Both the position numbers and the translations under genes were made by a program. Shown one piece after another: positions 34,177-43,738 of a DNA stretch of 64,000 nucleotides. Under the pieces are notes generated by a model, which searched no databases, was not told the origin of the DNA, and was given only the letters and a program-made list of their open reading frames with translations. Source of the DNA: Chlorogloea sp. CCALA 695 (GTDB lineage Bacteria > Cyanobacteriota > Cyanobacteriia > Cyanobacteriales > Chroococcidiopsidaceae); assembly GCF_003003885.1 (NCBI RefSeq), contig NZ_PVWN01000005.1, positions 83,184 to 147,183 on the forward strand. The letters are read 5' to 3'. Within the stretch, counting starts at the first letter, position 1. The number at the start of each line of letters is the position of its first letter.

Positions 34177-35070
34177 ATGCCTTACATTTGCGTTCGTGGT
34201 GTTGATCATTATTACGAATGGGTCAAAGTCGAAGAAGATACTAAAGTCAAGCCAGTAATGGTGTTTATTCATGGTTGGGCTGGCTCGGCTCGTTATTGGG
34301 AAAGTACAGCTATTGCGCTGAGTAGAGACTTTGACTGTCTGCTGTACGATATGCGGGGCTTTGGGCGCTCGAATGGCAAAATACCTGTGCTGTCGGTCTT
34401 AGAGGCAGTGGAAGAGTCGCCAGCGTCCGCAGATAAAGCTATAGAGGAGTTAACCTATGAGCTTGATGAGTATGCGCGAGATTTGGCAGCTTTATTAGAT
34501 GGATTAGAGCTAAAAAAAGTTTATCTCAACGCTCATTCAACGGGTGCATCGGTGGCGACAATATTTCTCAACTTGTATCCAGAGCGAGTAGAAAAAGCCA
34601 TCTTGACTTGTAGCGGTGTTTTTGAGTACGACGAGAAAGCCTTCGCTGCTTTTCATAAGTTTGGCGGTTATGTAGTCAAATTTCGCCCTAAGTGGTTGGC
34701 AAAAATTCCCTTTGTTGATCGGATGTTTATGGCGCGATTTTTGAAACGTTCAATTCCAAAGAGCGATCGCCAAGCGTTTTTAGATGACTTTTTAATGGCA
34801 GATTACGCCGCCGCAATTGGTACAATGGTTACGGCGGTAAGTGAAAATGCTGCCAAATTTATGCCACAGGAATTTACAAATTTAACTGTATCCACACTTT
34901 TAGTTGCAGGAGAATACGACCAAATTATTCCGCCTGCTATGGGTCGTCAAGCTGCATCTTTGAGCGATAAAGTAGAATTTGTTTTGATGCCAAATACGGC
35001 TCATTTTCCCATGCTGGAAGATCCGATTACTTATTTAAAGTCGGTACGGCAATTCTTACAAGTAGCTTAG
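34177..35070 (+). CDS. alpha/beta-hydrolase fold protein
   Basis: A 297-residue hydrolase. Oxyanion-hole region VMVFIHGWAGSARYWES, nucleophile elbow LNAHSTGASVATIFLNLYP (Ser in HSTGA), acid region LLVAGEYDQIIPPAMGRQ, catalytic His in PNTAHFPMLEDP. A lid of ~70 residues contains VKFRPKWLAKIPFVDRMFMA. Substrate unknown. It starts 3 bases after clpX, so it shares the tig-clp transcript. A HIP1-looped hairpin ends the unit. Confidence 0.88.
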   Translation: MPYICVRGVDHYYEWVKVEEDTKVKPVMVFIHGWAGSARYWESTAIALSRDFDCLLYDMRGFGRSNGKIPVLSVLEAVEESPASADKAIEELTYELDEYARDLAALLDGLELKKVYLNAHSTGASVATIFLNLYPERVEKAILTCSGVFEYDEKAFAAFHKFGGYVVKFRPKWLAKIPFVDRMFMARFLKRSIPKSDRQAFLDDFLMADYAAAIGTMVTAVSENAAKFMPQEFTNLTVSTLLVAGEYDQIIPPAMGRQAASLSDKVEFVLMPNTAHFPMLEDPITYLKSVRQFLQVA

Positions 35071-35073
35071 GTG

Positions 35074-35103
35074 AATCAGCACTCGCGATCGCCAGTGCTG
35101 ATT
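35074..35103. terminator. HIP1-looped hairpin between convergent hydrolase and superoxide dismutase genes
   Basis: AATCAGCACT / AGTGCTGATT, a 10-bp stem whose loop is CGCGATCGCC (contains the HIP1 octamer), followed by TTTG. It lies 3 bases after the hydrolase stop and 7 before the sod stop, so it can serve both. Confidence 0.7.
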
Positions 35104-35109
35104 TTGCAA

Positions 35110-35844
35110 TTAAACTTTGCTTGCTCGTGCTAAACGATTATTGACTTCATCCCAATTAATTACATTCCACCAAGCTGTCAAATAGTCAGCACGACGGTAT
35201 TGGTACTTAAGATAATAAGCGTGTTCCCAAACATCATTACCCATAATTGGATAGTTACCATCCATTAAAGGGCTATCTTGGTTGGGTGTAGTAGTAATTT
35301 TTAGTTTGCCATCAGCACTTACTAGCCACACCCAGCCACTACCAAAACGTTTAGTTCCAGCTTCGTTAAACTGCTTTTTGAAGGTAGCAAAATCGTTGAA
35401 GTTTGCCTTAATCGCCAAGGCGATCGCCCCTGTTGGCTCTCCGCCACCTTGGGGCTTCATTATATTCCAAAACATAGTATGGTTGACATGACCCCCGCCA
35501 TTGTTGCGGACAGTGCTGCGAATCGCCTCTGGTACGCTTTTGAGATTGGTTAGCAACTGTTCTACACTTTGGGCTTTTAGGTTGGGGTATTTTTCTAAAG
35601 CAGCATTCAAGTTTTTGACATAGGTTGCATGGTGGTTATCGTGATGAAACCGCATGGTTTGAGCATCAATGTGTGGCTCTAAAGCATTGTAGTCATAGGG
35701 TAGAGGTGGTAAAGAAATATTACCTTTAGGAGCCGATTGAGCTAACACTACATCCATTAATTCTGATGAGCGCCAAGAATTTAGGGCGACAATTCCCCCC
35801 GTTGCTCCAAGTAAAAATAATACTTTGCGTCGATTTAAGGTCAT
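35110..35844 (-). CDS. Mn-type superoxide dismutase with N-terminal export signal
   Basis: A 244-residue protein. I take ATG 35844, giving [21 protein letters not shown], a twin-arginine-like or membrane-anchor leader; upstream in-frame codons fit no signal. The mature part is Fe/Mn [84 protein letters not shown] and [17 protein letters not shown] with ligands His, His, Asp, His. NQDSPLM is the Mn-type signature (Fe enzymes have a different residue at the Gln), so manganese is likely. Location would be periplasm or thylakoid lumen. Confidence 0.9.
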   Translation of the reverse strand: MTLNRRKVLFLLGATGGIVALNSWRSSELMDVVLAQSAPKGNISLPPLPYDYNALEPHIDAQTMRFHHDNHHATYVKNLNAALEKYPNLKAQSVEQLLTNLKSVPEAIRSTVRNNGGGHVNHTMFWNIMKPQGGGEPTGAIALAIKANFNDFATFKKQFNEAGTKRFGSGWVWLVSADGKLKITTTPNQDSPLMDGNYPIMGNDVWEHAYYLKYQYRRADYLTAWWNVINWDEVNNRLARASKV

Positions 35845-36084
35845 ATTTTTAGGAAAAAGTGCGATCGCTTTTGACAATAGCAGAGGAACTGCCACAGTCT
35901 CCATGCTACGCCACAAACTAGTTGAAAATATACATTTTTTCCGATAAATTGGGTTTTAACTTTCTGCACTCTGGCGTAGTGCGATCGCAAAAATTTAATC
36001 TTTTTGTCTAGTAACTGTTAGTTTGCGGTTTTGATGGGGAATACTATCAGCAAAGATTTATAGCGCGATATATTCCATAAATAG

Positions 36085-36116
36085 AAATAATCGCTCAAAA
36101 AAAACGATTATTTTTT
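36085..36116 (+). terminator. orphan rho-independent terminator
   Basis: AAATAATCG / CGATTATTT with an A-rich loop and a following TTT run, oriented for + strand transcription. There is no + strand gene between 35070 and here. It may be the end of a lost gene upstream of the eroded chemotaxis cluster. The rest of 35845-36149 shows only the probable sod promoter region and nothing else recognisable. Confidence 0.55.
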
Positions 36117-36149
36117 CAGCTAAAAGCCTCAAAGCCATCGCTATGAATT

Positions 36150-37169
36150 TGGAGCGCAGGTTGTTCTACAGGGGAAGAAATTTATTCTATAGTTATTGTT
36201 ATTAAGGAATTAATTCCTGGCTTACATAATTGGCATATTTTAATTTTAGGCACAGATATCAACTTAGAATCTATAGCCAAAGCTCAACAAGGAGTTTACG
36301 ATTCTTGGTCTTTTCGCATGGTAGAACCAGAACTTATTAAACGTTACTTTAAACTGCATCTGCAAAGTTATAGAGCAAATTCGATCTATAGTTCAATTTC
36401 GAGCGGGTAATTTAATTAAAGATAACTTCCCCCAACCCTTTGTCGATCTTCATAGTAGGAATATTGTTATTTGTTGTAATGTTTTTATTTATTTTGATTC
36501 TAAGGCAATTGTAATGACCTTAGACAAATTTTATTATATCCTGAATTTTGGAGGCTATTTAATTACTGGACACGCCGAACTGCACCGTCAAAAACTGGGT
36601 AGATTGCAAACAAAAGTGTTTCCCGAATCTTTAATTTATCAACGGCAGGATTTGCCTGTAAAAAAGTATATAGTTGCTGAAAAACTATTAACTACTGTAA
36701 TTAATATAAACCAGAGCAAGATAGTTTAGTTAAACTGCAAAAATTGCCATCAAAACTAGAATTATCAAATTTTCAACCCCTAAGCAAAGCTAAGTTACAA
36801 GCCAATATAACTAAAGCAGAAATACTATTTTATCAAGGAGCTTATACTGTCGCCATTCAAGAAGCGGAGCAATTAATTGAGCAGAAACAGCTTCATTTTG
36901 ATGCGTGTTATCTTCTTGCTCAAGCTTGGGCAAATTTAGGGAAAGCTGACCAAGCTACTTTTTTACTGTAAACAAGCAATAGAAATAGATTCTTTGTCTA
37001 CATCACCTTACTATTTGTTAGCGTATATTGCTGAAGAAAATGGCGATATAAATTCGGCTAAAAAGCTATTTAAAAAAATTACTTACTTGCGCCTATTTCT
37101 ATTAATGCCTACTTAGAACTGGAAGATATTTATTAACGGGAAGGCGACAAGAGCAGAGCAAAAAAGTAG
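36150..37169 (+). pseudogene. CheR-type chemoreceptor methyltransferase with TPR tail, decayed
   Basis: Pieces in different frames reconstruct a CheR-TPR protein. The SAM-site WSAGCSTGEEIYS begins at 36150 with a stop just before it, so the N-terminal domain is missing. Then come LGTDINLESIAKAQQGVYD and SWSFRMVEPELIKRYFKLH, then a frame change near 36360-36370. It continues IRSIVQFRAGNLIKDNFPQP, YYILNFGGYLITGHAELH and FPESLIYQRQDLPVKK, and a stop at 36727-36729. A TPR segment (ILFYQGAYTVAIQEAEQLIE) follows from ~36744, with another frame change near 36966, then QAIEIDSLSTSPYYLLAYIA, and further stops to 37169. Several independent lesions make it non-functional. Confidence 0.85.
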
Positions 37170-37352
37170 TTATTTTTTAAAGAAATAAAATTTTCAGTAA
37201 TAATACAGATAACAAATTAGATAGTTTTAAACTTCAGTAATTTTATGTATAAACTTACAAACTCGTTTTAATATACTAATAAACTTAGGGTAAGGAGTTG
37301 GGGAAAAGCAATTATAAAAAAGTTTTAAATAAATAAACTACTGCCAAGGATT

Positions 37353-37610
37353 ATGATTTCAATTTTCTATCAAGAGCGGGAACTAGCCAATATTTTAAAA
37401 ACCTTTCAAACCAATCGATCCAGTGGGTTTTTATATTTAGATGCTGAGGTAAATTTTCAAAACAAAAAAAAGTCGCGTGTCTTAGTTTTGCAAAATGGTC
37501 AAATTGTCTACGGCGATATAATCTTGCCTACAAATAAAAAAAATGCCCAAACTCAAGGACAAAAATTAAATCGGGAATGGTCAGAAAGTGCGATCGCACT
37601 TACAACTTGA
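37353..37610 (+). pseudogene. PATAN-like (PatA/PixG N-terminal type) fragment
   Basis: An 85-codon frame: YQERELANILKTFQTNRSSG, FLYLDAEVNFQNKKKSRVLV, LQNGQIVYGDIILPTN. It resembles the start of the PATAN domain of PatA/PixG-type response regulators (DUF4388-like). It then runs out (GQKLNREWSESAIALTT) with no receiver domain. Position between a broken cheR and a broken receptor gene supports a truncated remnant. It could still be made as a small protein. Confidence 0.5.
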
Positions 37611-37624
37611 AAAGCAGTAAATAA

Positions 37625-38230
37625 AACTTCTATTCGGGTGCTTTTAGACTTACTGATAAAAATGTAATTGCGCCGCCAAGGAAGTCTAAGCTGAACAACA
37701 AATATTATGTTTTTCTTGCCGCACCAATTGTTAACATCAACACTAACAAGATAACTGGTGTAGTACGAACCCGAATTTCTGTAGATAGCTTAGATCCTAT
37801 TGTAAAAGCTAGCGCTTTTACTTCGTCAGAGAACAAACAGGCCGCCGCAGAGTACCACCTAGTTGATGCTGAAGGTCAATTCTTCGCTGCTGCTGCAAAA
37901 AATCAAATAGGTCGAGATGCGAAAAAAGATTCTAAAAAGTTTGCTACTTTGCAGAAAAATAACCAGGTAGCAAGTACCGTAGATACAGACCAAATTGACA
38001 ACAAGTAACAACTTATATCTTATCCCATCACTAAAGTCTAGGGAACGCCCAATCTTAACTGGGGTGTGATTTTAGCTGAAGATACAGCAATAGTTTATGC
38101 AGGGGAAGGTTGATTACTGCTAAATCTAATTTTGGGTATGGGATTAACAGCGTTAATTGCGAGTGGACTTGCGGTATTGTTTGCCAATCGGACTACTAAA
38201 TTAATTCAAGGAATTGCAAGTAAGAAATAG
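37625..38230 (+). pseudogene. methyl-accepting chemotaxis receptor fragment with three in-frame stops
   Basis: One continuous frame carrying internal TAA, TAG and TGA. It reads KYYVFLAAPIVNINTNKITG, VVRTRISVDSLDPIVKAS, YHLVDAEGQFFAAAAKNQIG, then after stops GTPNLNWGVILAEDTAIVYA and LLLNLILGMGLTALIASGLA, then VLFANRTTKLIQGIASKK. This is a Cache-type sensor end, the second membrane helix and the beginning of a HAMP region. Both N-terminal and C-terminal (signalling) parts are missing. It is the third broken member of the same former operon. Confidence 0.8.
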
Positions 38231-38319
38231 AGTGACCATTGCTCAACCTTCTTGCTGGTAATCTGTAATTGGAGCGTAAGTCCGCTCTACTCAACAAGAA
38301 CGCACTAACTCATACTACG

Positions 38320-39267
38320 ATGTGTATCATGTCTACAACACGCGATCGCATTACTCAAATTTACCACCAGCCCTTGCCAAACTTGCTCTTCAATGCACAA
38401 CAAACTCATCGGTTACATCACGATCCCTGTGCTGTACAGCTATGCACACTCAGCAACATCAAGACAGGTCTTTGCCCAGAAGACTGCGCCTACTGCTCCC
38501 AAAGTGTTCATAATAAAACGGGACTTATCCCTCAAGAACTGATGAGTGCTGAGGCGGTTGTGGCTGAAGCGCAAGCAGCTAAAGCCAATGGTTCAACCCG
38601 CTTTTGTATGGGTGCGGCTTGGCGAGAAGTTAAAGATAATTCCCAGTTTGAGCGGGTTCTAGAAATGGTGCGCCAAGTGGCTGCCCTGGGGATGGAAACC
38701 TGTTGTACTCTCGGTATGCTGAAGCCGCACCAGGCTATGCGTCTCAAAGAAGCTGGGTTGACTGCCTACAATCATAACCTCGATACCTCACCTGCCTACT
38801 ATGGAAAGATCATCACAACACGCACCTACCAAGAGCGTCTGGATACAATCCGCGCTGTTAGTGCTGCTGGTATATCTGTCTGCTGCGGTGGCATCTTAGG
38901 AGTGGGCGAGTCAGTTGAAGACCGTCTGGAATTACTAGAAGCTCTATACCACCTCGATCCGGTTCCAGAATCAATTCCGATTAACTGCTTAAATCATGTA
39001 GCAGGAACCCCATTACAGGACGTTCCTGCTGTTGAGCCAATAGAACTGGTGCGGATGATTGCAACTACACGCATCCTCTTTCCTCAATCGACGGTGCGCC
39101 TTTCAGCAGGTCGAGTGAAGATGAGTGACGAGCTACAGGCACTTTGTCTACTTGCAGGTGCTAACTCGATCTTCACTGGCTCAATTTTGTTGACTACACC
39201 CAACCCGGAGCGATCGCATGACGAGCAAATACTAGAGCGCTTAGGAATGATTCCCAAACCTCTCTAG
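38320..39267 (+). CDS. bioB: biotin synthase
   Basis: A ~315-residue radical-SAM enzyme inserting sulfur into dethiobiotin. The 4Fe-4S motif is in KTGLCPEDCAYCSQS. Also GSTRFCMGAAWREVKDNSQF, TCCTLGMLKPHQAMRLKEAG, YNHNLDTSPAYYGKIITTR, CCGGILGVGESVEDRLELL, VRLSAGRVKMSDELQALCLL and LLTTPNPERSHDEQILERLG. Start: ATG 38320 or ATG 38329 (MSTTRDRITQ); upstream codons from 38269 are unlikely. It is monocistronic, sitting just after the decayed chemotaxis cluster, with no other bio gene nearby. Text is more GC-rich than its left flank. Confidence 0.94.
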   Translation: MCIMSTTRDRITQIYHQPLPNLLFNAQQTHRLHHDPCAVQLCTLSNIKTGLCPEDCAYCSQSVHNKTGLIPQELMSAEAVVAEAQAAKANGSTRFCMGAAWREVKDNSQFERVLEMVRQVAALGMETCCTLGMLKPHQAMRLKEAGLTAYNHNLDTSPAYYGKIITTRTYQERLDTIRAVSAAGISVCCGGILGVGESVEDRLELLEALYHLDPVPESIPINCLNHVAGTPLQDVPAVEPIELVRMIATTRILFPQSTVRLSAGRVKMSDELQALCLLAGANSIFTGSILLTTPNPERSHDEQILERLGMIPKPL

Positions 39268-39278
39268 GCTTGATTAAA

Positions 39279-40883
39279 TTACTCCCATTCAATTGTTCCA
39301 GGCGGCTTAGAAGTAATATCGTAAACGACCCGATTTACTCCCGCAACTTCGTTGACAATCCGGTTAGATATTGCCTCTAATACATCGTAAGGAACTCGCG
39401 CCCAATCTGCGGTCATCCCATCTTCACTTGCTACTAAGCGTAAAACTATCGGGTAAGCGTAGGTACGCTGATCGCCCATTACGCCTACAGTGCGGACAGG
39501 TAATAGTACGGCAAAAGCTTGCCAAAAGTCGTGATAAATTCCTCGACGGTTGATTTCTTGACGAACAATAAAATCGGCTTCGCGCAATATTTCTAAGCGT
39601 TCGGCGGTAATTTCTCCCAATATCCGAATCGCTAAACCTGGCCCTGGAAAAGGCTGGCGCAAGACTATTTCTTCGGGTAAACCAATTTGTCGCCCAACTT
39701 TGCGGACTTCATCTTTAAATAGCTTACGTAAGGGTTCGACGAGCTTAAAGCGTAAGTCTTTGGGTAAACCACCTACATTGTGATGGCTCTTGATTTTTAC
39801 TGCGACTCGTTCGCCACTTTTGGGATCGACGTTTGTATCGGCGGATTCAATTACATCGGGGTAAAGCGTCCCTTGCGCTAAGTAATCAAAGGGGCCGAGA
39901 TTTTTGGATGCTTCTTCAAATACTTGGATAAATTCGTGTCCAATGCGGCGGCGCTTTTCTTCAGGATCGGTTACTCCCGCGACTAAAGCCAAAAAGCGAT
40001 CGCGCGCGTCTACATACTCAACTGGGATATGAAACTGCTCTTGAAACAGCTTAACTAACCGCTCTGGCTCTAATTTCCGCATGAAGCCTTGATCGATAAA
40101 TACACAAGTTAAGCGACTTCCGATGGCTTTATGGAGTAAAAACGCTAAAGTTGACGAATCTACACCCCCAGATAAGGCTAATAGCACTCGTTTTTCGCCT
40201 ACTTGACCGCGAATTTCTCTAATTGCTGCTTCGACAAAAGCGGCGGTTGTCCAAGTAGGTTCGCATTCGCAAATGTGGTAAACAAAGTTGCGAATTAAAG
40301 CAAGTCCCCCCACCGAATGTACTACTTCGGGGTGGAATTGCACGCCGTAGAGTTTTTGATCGTAATTGGCGATCGCCGCACAAGAGGTATTTTCTGTATG
40401 CGCCAGGATTTCAAAGCCTGTAGGCAACTGGGCGCAAGAGTCTCCGTGACTCATCCACATGGTTGTACCGTCTTCAACATTGGTCAGCAAGTCTGTAGGG
40501 TCGTCAATTAATAAGGAGGCTTTGCCGTACTCTTTACGGTCGGCTGGTAGAACGTTTCCCCCTAGTTGCTTGACCATGAGTTGCATTCCATAACATACCC
40601 CTAAGACTGGGATACCTAAGCTCCAGATTTCAGGATCGCATTCTGGAGCGCCGGGAGCATATACCGAACTTGGGCCGCCAGAAAAAATAATTCCTTTAGG
40701 ATTAAGTTGGCGCAACTGTTCGGCGGTGGTGCGATAAGACAAAACCTCAGAATACACTTGAGTTTCTCTAATTCTACGGGCAATTAGCTCCGAATACTGA
40801 GAACCAAAGTCAAGGATCGCAATCATTTGGCGATTCAACTGGGACAATTCTGCATTTGGCGGCAAAGTTTCGGTCTGTACCAC
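39279..40883 (-). CDS. guaA: GMP synthase (glutamine-hydrolysing)
   Basis: A 534-residue enzyme converting XMP to GMP. The glutamine amidotransferase domain has the nucleophile in [13 protein letters not shown] and the His/Glu pair in [12 protein letters not shown]. The PP-loop ATP pyrophosphatase domain has [20 protein letters not shown]. The dimerisation domain has [16 protein letters not shown] and ends [13 protein letters not shown]. The start codon is GTG. The next minus-strand gene upstream is cbiD, a neighbour pair I recall in other cyanobacteria. Confidence 0.96.
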   Translation of the reverse strand: MVQTETLPPNAELSQLNRQMIAILDFGSQYSELIARRIRETQVYSEVLSYRTTAEQLRQLNPKGIIFSGGPSSVYAPGAPECDPEIWSLGIPVLGVCYGMQLMVKQLGGNVLPADRKEYGKASLLIDDPTDLLTNVEDGTTMWMSHGDSCAQLPTGFEILAHTENTSCAAIANYDQKLYGVQFHPEVVHSVGGLALIRNFVYHICECEPTWTTAAFVEAAIREIRGQVGEKRVLLALSGGVDSSTLAFLLHKAIGSRLTCVFIDQGFMRKLEPERLVKLFQEQFHIPVEYVDARDRFLALVAGVTDPEEKRRRIGHEFIQVFEEASKNLGPFDYLAQGTLYPDVIESADTNVDPKSGERVAVKIKSHHNVGGLPKDLRFKLVEPLRKLFKDEVRKVGRQIGLPEEIVLRQPFPGPGLAIRILGEITAERLEILREADFIVRQEINRRGIYHDFWQAFAVLLPVRTVGVMGDQRTYAYPIVLRLVASEDGMTADWARVPYDVLEAISNRIVNEVAGVNRVVYDITSKPPGTIEWE

Positions 40884-41017
40884 TTAATTTCTTCCTATTA
40901 ATTGCAAGTAGTGGATGAAAAATAGAGACATTTTCGGGTAAAGCGATCGGCAGTTGCTCACCCTATAGATAGAGACTTAAAAATTTATTTATTGGTAAGA
41001 CAATTATGATTCCTAAG

Positions 41018-42115
41018 TTAACACAACCTAGAGAGCAAGGCGATGGCTGTGGGGCTTTTAACAATGATTGTGCGATCGCCGTCAAAGAGAACCGAACCAA
41101 TACTAACATGGCGATTTGTCAGCTTGAATATATATTCGGTGGAACGAAAATCAATAGCTTGGGCGATCGCATTGTAGAGCTGATTTACCCAGTTACTCCC
41201 GGTTAGAGCGTCGTAAGAACGAAGATATTGTAAGGCGGCTTCGGTGGTCGAACTATTAAAAATGCTTTGTAATACAGGCGTTGGTAGACCTAACTGAGCA
41301 GCATGAGCGGTAAAAATTTCTAAGCGTCCATCAGCTAAATGATGGTGAGTATGAAAAATTCCCCCGGCAAGTTTGACGAGTTTACCATGATAGCCAAACA
41401 ATAAAATTGATTTAACTTCTTGACTTGCGGCTTCTACTAACAACGAGCCTAACCAATTCGCAGTTTTAACTAATTGCTGCGAATTAATCCCTAACTTTTG
41501 AGCTAGATCCAAGCCATTTTCGCCGATACAAAACACTACTGAATCGGTAGATTTAGCTTTTAGTCGTACTTGTTCTAAACAAGCATCTAATTGTCCAGGG
41601 GCGCTTAATGGTTGAGAAATCCCGGTTGTACCGAGGAGGGAAAGCCCTTCAACTACACCAAAAGCAGCGTTGGAAGTCCGCTCGGCTAAGGCTCTACCTT
41701 CAGGAAGAATTATTGTTAATTTAATATGTTCGTTTGGTTGCAGTAGCTTTAGTAAATTAACCTGTAGTAATTGTTGGGCGTAACCATACACCGCCGGATC
41801 GCCATTTAACTTGTGTCCTAAACCTTCACCGCCAACAATTGTAATTGGTTGGGGAGAATCCAGCCATTCTACCAACGCCCAAATCGGCGTATTGCGTGTC
41901 AAATCTAAGTTATCACCAGGATCACTACGAGTTATTGCTAGAGCCATATTTGGCTGCAATCCAGCTACTTGTTCGATCTCAATCTCTACAGTTTGATCGG
42001 GGGTAATTAGATCGACAGATACAGTTTGGCAAGAAGTACGGGTTTGCAACCATTGCACTGCTGCGATCGCACTGGCGCAGGCAAAAACAGGTAAAGTATA
42101 ACCAGAACGAGGCAT
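41018..42115 (-). CDS. cbiD: cobalt-precorrin-5B (C1)-methyltransferase
   Basis: A ~365-residue CbiD of anaerobic-type cobalamin/pseudocobalamin synthesis. MPRSGYTLPVFACASAIAAV, ITRSDPGDNLDLTRNTPIWA, TIVGGEGLGHKLNGDPAVYG, VEGLSLLGTTGISQPLSAPG and LFGYHGKLVKLAGGIFHTHH fit the family. ATG 42115 is preferred; GTG 42127 is an alternative. No cobalamin riboswitch was recognised upstream. Confidence 0.92.
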   Translation of the reverse strand: MPRSGYTLPVFACASAIAAVQWLQTRTSCQTVSVDLITPDQTVEIEIEQVAGLQPNMALAITRSDPGDNLDLTRNTPIWALVEWLDSPQPITIVGGEGLGHKLNGDPAVYGYAQQLLQVNLLKLLQPNEHIKLTIILPEGRALAERTSNAAFGVVEGLSLLGTTGISQPLSAPGQLDACLEQVRLKAKSTDSVVFCIGENGLDLAQKLGINSQQLVKTANWLGSLLVEAASQEVKSILLFGYHGKLVKLAGGIFHTHHHLADGRLEIFTAHAAQLGLPTPVLQSIFNSSTTEAALQYLRSYDALTGSNWVNQLYNAIAQAIDFRSTEYIFKLTNRHVSIGSVLFDGDRTIIVKSPTAIALLSRLC

Positions 42116-42304
42116 TAGGGACGACACATTGCACCAGTAAGAGTTAAATCAATCTTTGGTTTGAATAGATAAAGCAACTATTCTCTTTCTGCTGACTGTT
42201 GTTTGGGGCAGCATTTTTAGCCTATCCTCCAAGATTATAGAAGCAAACCAGATTTGCCTAAATACTGACCTTTTTTTTAACATCAACATTTATTGGACTA
42301 GGCT

Positions 42305-43682
42305 TTGGTGGAAACCATTACTCAACCAGTTTTAGATTCAACAGAAAACCCTGGGACATCATCGGTAATTTTACCTGATAGCCAAAACCAGAACGGTAAT
42401 AAACCATCAATTCGTACTAGTCTCAAAGCTTCTACTATTGACGGTGTATTTGCGGCTATTTTTATTAGTATTACAGGCGGCGTATTGCTGACTAATTTCT
42501 TACTCCAGGTAGGAGCAAGCCCGATAGAAATTGGCATGGTGTCGTCAATTCCGATGCTATTAAATTTATTACAACCATTAGGGGCTTACATAGGCGATCG
42601 CACAAATAGCCGTCATTACTATTGTTTGTGGATTTTTGGCACAGCGCGGTTATTGTGGTTGATTTTAGTTGCAGCGATTGGGTTTATTAGTTGGTCGGGT
42701 GGCGATCTCCATCAGCTAATAATTTGGACTTTGGGGATAGTTTTAGTTACCCATATATTAGAGTCTTTGGGTGGCTCGGCGTGGCTAAGTTGGATGGCGG
42801 TACTTGTTCCCCATCGCTTGCGGGGGCGTTATTTTGGCTTGCGTAATAGTGCGGCTAGTTTAACTAATTTAGTCGGCGTACCCCTGCTTGGATTTGCGGT
42901 AGAGGCTTGGCCAAGTGGCACAGTTAGCGGCTACGCAGTGGTTTTATTTTTAGCAGTGGTGGTAGGGATAATTAGCTTAGGATGTCAATTTTTTATGATT
43001 GATGTCAATCCCCAGCTAACAGCCATAAAGCAAGTAGAAGCGGAGGAAAAAAACTTTTCACTTTTAGGCAACTTTTCGCCTAATTTTTTAAGATTTTTGT
43101 TGTACTTTGGTGTGTGGACGTTTGCAGTTAACCTTAGTTCGCCGTTTTTTAATCTTTATTTGTTAGACAACTTGCATTTAGATTTATACTGGGCAACGCT
43201 TTACGGCAGTTTGACGGCGGGGGCAAACTTAATCATGCTGATTTTGTGGGGTAAGATTGCCGATAGAATTGGCAATCGTCCGTTGTTGTTATTGGTGGGT
43301 ATTTTAGCTGGAATAACGCCGTTATTGTGGTTGGGAGTAGGTGCGGATAATATTTCCTTGTGGGTATGGCTACCGCTAATTCATATATTTACGGGCGGTA
43401 CTTGGGCAGCAATTGAATTATGTAGTAGTAATATTCAAATGGAAGTTGCCCCCCAGGAGCATCCTTCTACTTATTTTGCGGTGGCGGCGGCGGTGGCTGG
43501 GGTCTGCGGGGCTTTGGGAACAACGGCGGGGGGGTTTTTTTGTGAAATTCCTGCCCTTGGTGGTTTTCAAGGGTTGTTTGCGCTGTCTATACGTTAGCGA
43601 ACCTCGTAGCCAAAGAGTTAGTCAGATTGTGAGTAGTTGGCTAAATAATTTTAAAGCGCGATCAATCAAAGCGGATATGTGA
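42305..43682 (+). pseudogene. MFS transporter with frameshifted, deleted C-terminus
   Basis: 430 codons of a major facilitator protein with ~11 membrane helices (TIDGVFAAIFISITGGVLLT, IGDRTNSRHYYCLWIFGTAR, LILWGKIADRIGNRPLLLLV). It stops abruptly at GFQGLFALSIR (43595-43597) where helix 12 should begin. The expected hydrophilic tail reappears in the +1 frame: VSEPRSQRVSQIVSSWLNNF then KARSIKADM, ending at 43680-43682. A small deletion with frameshift has therefore removed helix 12 and joined the ends out of frame. The truncated product may be unstable. Start is TTG 42305 or GTG 42308. Substrate unknown. Confidence 0.65.
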
Positions 43683-43738
43683 CAAATGCACCAAAATAGA
43701 AGTAAGAGGAATTGCGATCGCCCAGGCGTAAACACTGC

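Noticed and set aside
36514..36729. 71-codon frame starting MTLDKFYYILNF as an independent gene
   Set aside because: It is the C-terminal half of the frameshifted CheR, continuous with upstream CheR motifs in the same frame; not a separate gene.
42116..42304. possible cobalamin riboswitch upstream of cbiD
   Set aside because: No B12-box-like conserved core or pairing pattern could be found by eye.
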